DNA of 7,168 bases from contig JAQVYO010000076.1 in assembly GCA_028708585.1 (NCBI GenBank), forward strand, positions 1 to 7,168. Direction: 5' to 3'. Numbering within the stretch: position 1 is the first letter of the stretch; the number at the start of each line of letters is the position of its first letter. Below the pieces are notes generated by a model, which was not told where the DNA came from, made no database searches, and was given only the letters and a program-made list of their open reading frames with translations. A program made the translations under genes and the position numbers. The DNA is from Oscillospiraceae bacterium (GTDB taxonomy: Bacteria; Bacillota; Clostridia; Oscillospirales; Oscillospiraceae). Below are positions 5,844 through 7,168 of this stretch, in pieces.

Positions 5844-5847
5844 CTCT
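5839..5847 (-). promoter_or_regulatory. Shine-Dalgarno-like sequence overlapping the nominal scpA start
   Basis: AGAGGTGAT (5847-5839) closely resembles the anti-16S consensus but contains the GTG normally called as the scpA start. If used as a ribosome binding site it points to initiation a few bases downstream; the in-frame CTG at 5834-5832 is about 6 nt past GAGGTG. In-frame TTG (5813) and GTG codons lie further away. Confidence 0.5.
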
Positions 5848-6518
5848 TATAAAAAGGAAGAATAAGGAAATCCGGACAACATGCAAAGGAAACGAAAGAA
5901 CGCTAAAATAGCCTCCGACAAATACTGTCCGCCCACGCCCAGAAAAAAGGCCAAAATCAAAACGATCATGCCATACCGTTCATATCGCAGCGCCTTATAA
6001 TAAAGCGCATCAGGCAAAAAGGAAAGCACAATTTTGAACCCATCCAGAGGCGGAAACGGTATAAGGTTAAACAGGCAAAGACCTGTGCTCAGTATAGCCA
6101 CTTGCATCAGGAACTGGATTATAACCATTGAAAAAGCAGCAGAAGAAAATTTCAGAAGCATTCCGGAACCCCAAAGGGCCAGAAAAGCCAATATAAAATT
6201 TGAGGCAGGGCCTGCCAGGGAGGTCAGCGCCATACCGGATTTCGGATGCTTGAAATACCGCATATCTACCGGAACCGGCTTTGCCCAGCCAAATCCGGCC
6301 ACCAGCATCATAAGCAAACCGAACGGGTCAATATGACGCAGGGGATTAAGAGAAAGCCTGTGGTTTTGCTGTGCAGTAGGGTCGCCCAATTGCAGGGCCA
6401 CAAGTCCGTGGCACAATTCGTGGACGATGATGCAGAGCAGCACGGCAGCAGCCCTTATAAGCCATTCTCCTAAGCTCCTCCAGTCAAATTGATGCAAAAA
6501 ATAGGCTATCGTATTCAA
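5847..6518 (-). CDS. Membrane zinc metalloprotease, M50 (site-2 protease) family
   Basis: This is an intramembrane protease-type protein that probably cleaves membrane substrates; the substrate is not known. The 223-residue protein has HELCH at 33-37 (two zinc ligands and catalytic Glu34) inside the first membrane helix. GWAKPVPV (77-84) and SLAGPASNFILAF (100-112) are family blocks, and NLIPFPPLDG (151-160) holds Asp159, the third metal ligand. Several hydrophobic segments continue to the C terminus. There is no PDZ or CBS domain, so it belongs to the small, compact subgroup that often precedes scpA in Clostridia. The start is a TTG at 6518, overlapping the upstream TGA as TTGA; GAGGAG 8 nt before it supports this. 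It may act in regulation or envelope maintenance, but the scpAB link is positional only. Confidence 0.92.
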   Translation of the reverse strand: MNTIAYFLHQFDWRSLGEWLIRAAAVLLCIIVHELCHGLVALQLGDPTAQQNHRLSLNPLRHIDPFGLLMMLVAGFGWAKPVPVDMRYFKHPKSGMALTSLAGPASNFILAFLALWGSGMLLKFSSAAFSMVIIQFLMQVAILSTGLCLFNLIPFPPLDGFKIVLSFLPDALYYKALRYERYGMIVLILAFFLGVGGQYLSEAILAFFRFLCMLSGFPYSSFL

Positions 6519-7168
6519 GCGCCTGTCTCCTCATCAACCGTATTCCGCAAAATTCCGATTCCCTGAATGTCCACTTCCACAACGTCTCCCGGAATCATGG
6601 GGCCGATGCCTGCCGGCGTTCCTGTAGCCACCACGTCACCGGGCATCAAGGTCATAGAGGCGGTGATGAAGGAAATCAATTGGGGAATGCCCCACATCAT
6701 TTTTGAGGTACGCGATGATTGGCGGGCCACCCCATTCAGCCGGGTTTCCACCTTCAAATCGGAAGGGTCCAACTCATCCGTCACCAGCGGGCCAACTGGA
6801 GCAAAGCCATCCATGGTTTTGGCGCGCGTCCATTGTACGTCGTCTGCCTGCACATCCCGGGCAGTCACGTCGTTTAGGCATGTATAACCCAGAATATACT
6901 CCCTTGCTTCCTCCGGCAAAACGTCTTTCGCCCGCTTCCGAATGACAAAGGCCAATTCCCCTTCGTAATCCAGCCGCCGCACAAAGGGTGGGGCCTTCAC
7001 AGATCCTTCCGGGCGATTCAGCGTATTCGGGCCTTTCAGAAATAAAATGGGATGCTCCGGCGTGGTATCGCCAAGCTCCATGGCATGGTCGAAGTAATTT
7101 TTCCCCACACAGACGATTTTAGTAGGCGTGCAGGGCGCAAGCAAAACCGCCCCCTGAAAAGGCAGAAT
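6515..7168 (-). CDS. Fumarylacetoacetate hydrolase (FAH) family protein, 5' end outside the window
   Basis: Members hydrolyse or isomerise acylpyruvate-type and related 2-keto or enol compounds using a divalent metal; the substrate here cannot be told. The visible 217 residues include APCTPTKIVCVGKNYFDHA, FLKGPNTLNRPEG, DYEGELAFVI (acidic metal ligands), GYTCLNDVTARD and GDVVATGTPAGIG, in family order, so the catalytic domain is nearly complete. The frame remains open to the window edge: residues ILPFQGAV precede the TTG at 7144, which is most likely an internal leucine codon (VLLAP is a common linker into this domain). Typical proteins have about 40-50 further N-terminal residues. The stop overlaps the M50 start by 4 nt. 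The gene is probably the first or an early member of the minus-strand operon seen here; its promoter is not visible. Confidence 0.92.
   Translation of the reverse strand: MLPFQGAVLLAPCTPTKIVCVGKNYFDHAMELGDTTPEHPILFLKGPNTLNRPEGSVKAPPFVRRLDYEGELAFVIRKRAKDVLPEEAREYILGYTCLNDVTARDVQADDVQWTRAKTMDGFAPVGPLVTDELDPSDLKVETRLNGVARQSSRTSKMMWGIPQLISFITASMTLMPGDVVATGTPAGIGPMIPGDVVEVDIQGIGILRNTVDEETGA
6527..6532 (-). promoter_or_regulatory. Ribosome binding site of the M50 metalloprotease gene
   Basis: GAGGAG (6532-6527) is in the last codons of the upstream hydrolase gene, 8 nt before the TTG at 6518. It decides in favour of this non-ATG start and indicates translational coupling through the TTGA overlap. 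Confidence 0.75.

Noticed and set aside
2221..7027. TTCAGCGTA repeated three times (near 2222, 2492 and 7018)
   Set aside because: All copies encode Thr-Leu-Asn in the same codons on the minus strand in unrelated contexts, so shared codon use explains them.

Overview
The window looks like an ordinary chromosomal segment of a Gram-positive, endospore-forming Clostridia-type bacterium. Three things suggest this: a GerW/YtfJ spore protein next to a DUF2953 protein, the ScpA/ScpB condensin pair beside a D-alanyl-D-alanine carboxypeptidase and an RsuA-family pseudouridine synthase, and strong GGAGG-type ribosome binding sites. The roughly balanced base composition and the N-terminal form of ScpA make me lean towards an Oscillospiraceae/Ruminococcaceae relative, but that is an inference. 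The window is gene-dense, and I see no tRNA, rRNA, CRISPR array, insertion sequence, phage gene or other mobile DNA.

Layout. Positions 1-1227 (+ strand) hold ispD and ispF, two steps of the non-mevalonate (MEP) isoprenoid pathway. They are joined by a TAATG stop/start overlap. A 144-bp convergent intergenic region (1228-1371) follows; it holds a probable Rho-independent terminator reading on the minus strand. From 7168 down to 1372 everything is on the minus strand in one tightly packed series, given here in transcription order: a FAH-family hydrolase (5' end outside the window), a membrane M50 (site-2 protease type) metalloprotease, scpA, scpB, a DUF2953 membrane protein (YtfI-like), ytfJ/gerW, a secreted D,D-carboxypeptidase, and an RluB-type pseudouridine synthase. 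Gaps run from a 4-nt overlap to 69 nt, so a single operon is likely.

How the genes fit together. ScpA and ScpB are the kleisin and winged-helix subunits of the SMC chromosome-organising complex. The DUF2953 and YtfJ proteins form a recurrent spore-associated pair, and the carboxypeptidase trims peptidoglycan stems, in spore formers often in cortex or sporulation-related wall synthesis. RluB-type enzymes modify 23S rRNA and commonly lie at the end of this cluster. The classical Bacillus neighbours spmA and spmB, which usually sit between dac and rluB, are absent here.

I found no convincing novel system. The points most worth a second look are a 24-bp perfect palindrome and a separate 10-bp-stem inverted repeat inside ispD, an ambiguous scpA start codon buried in a Shine-Dalgarno-like sequence (with a CTG at ideal spacing), and several small stem-loops at gene junctions of the minus-strand operon.
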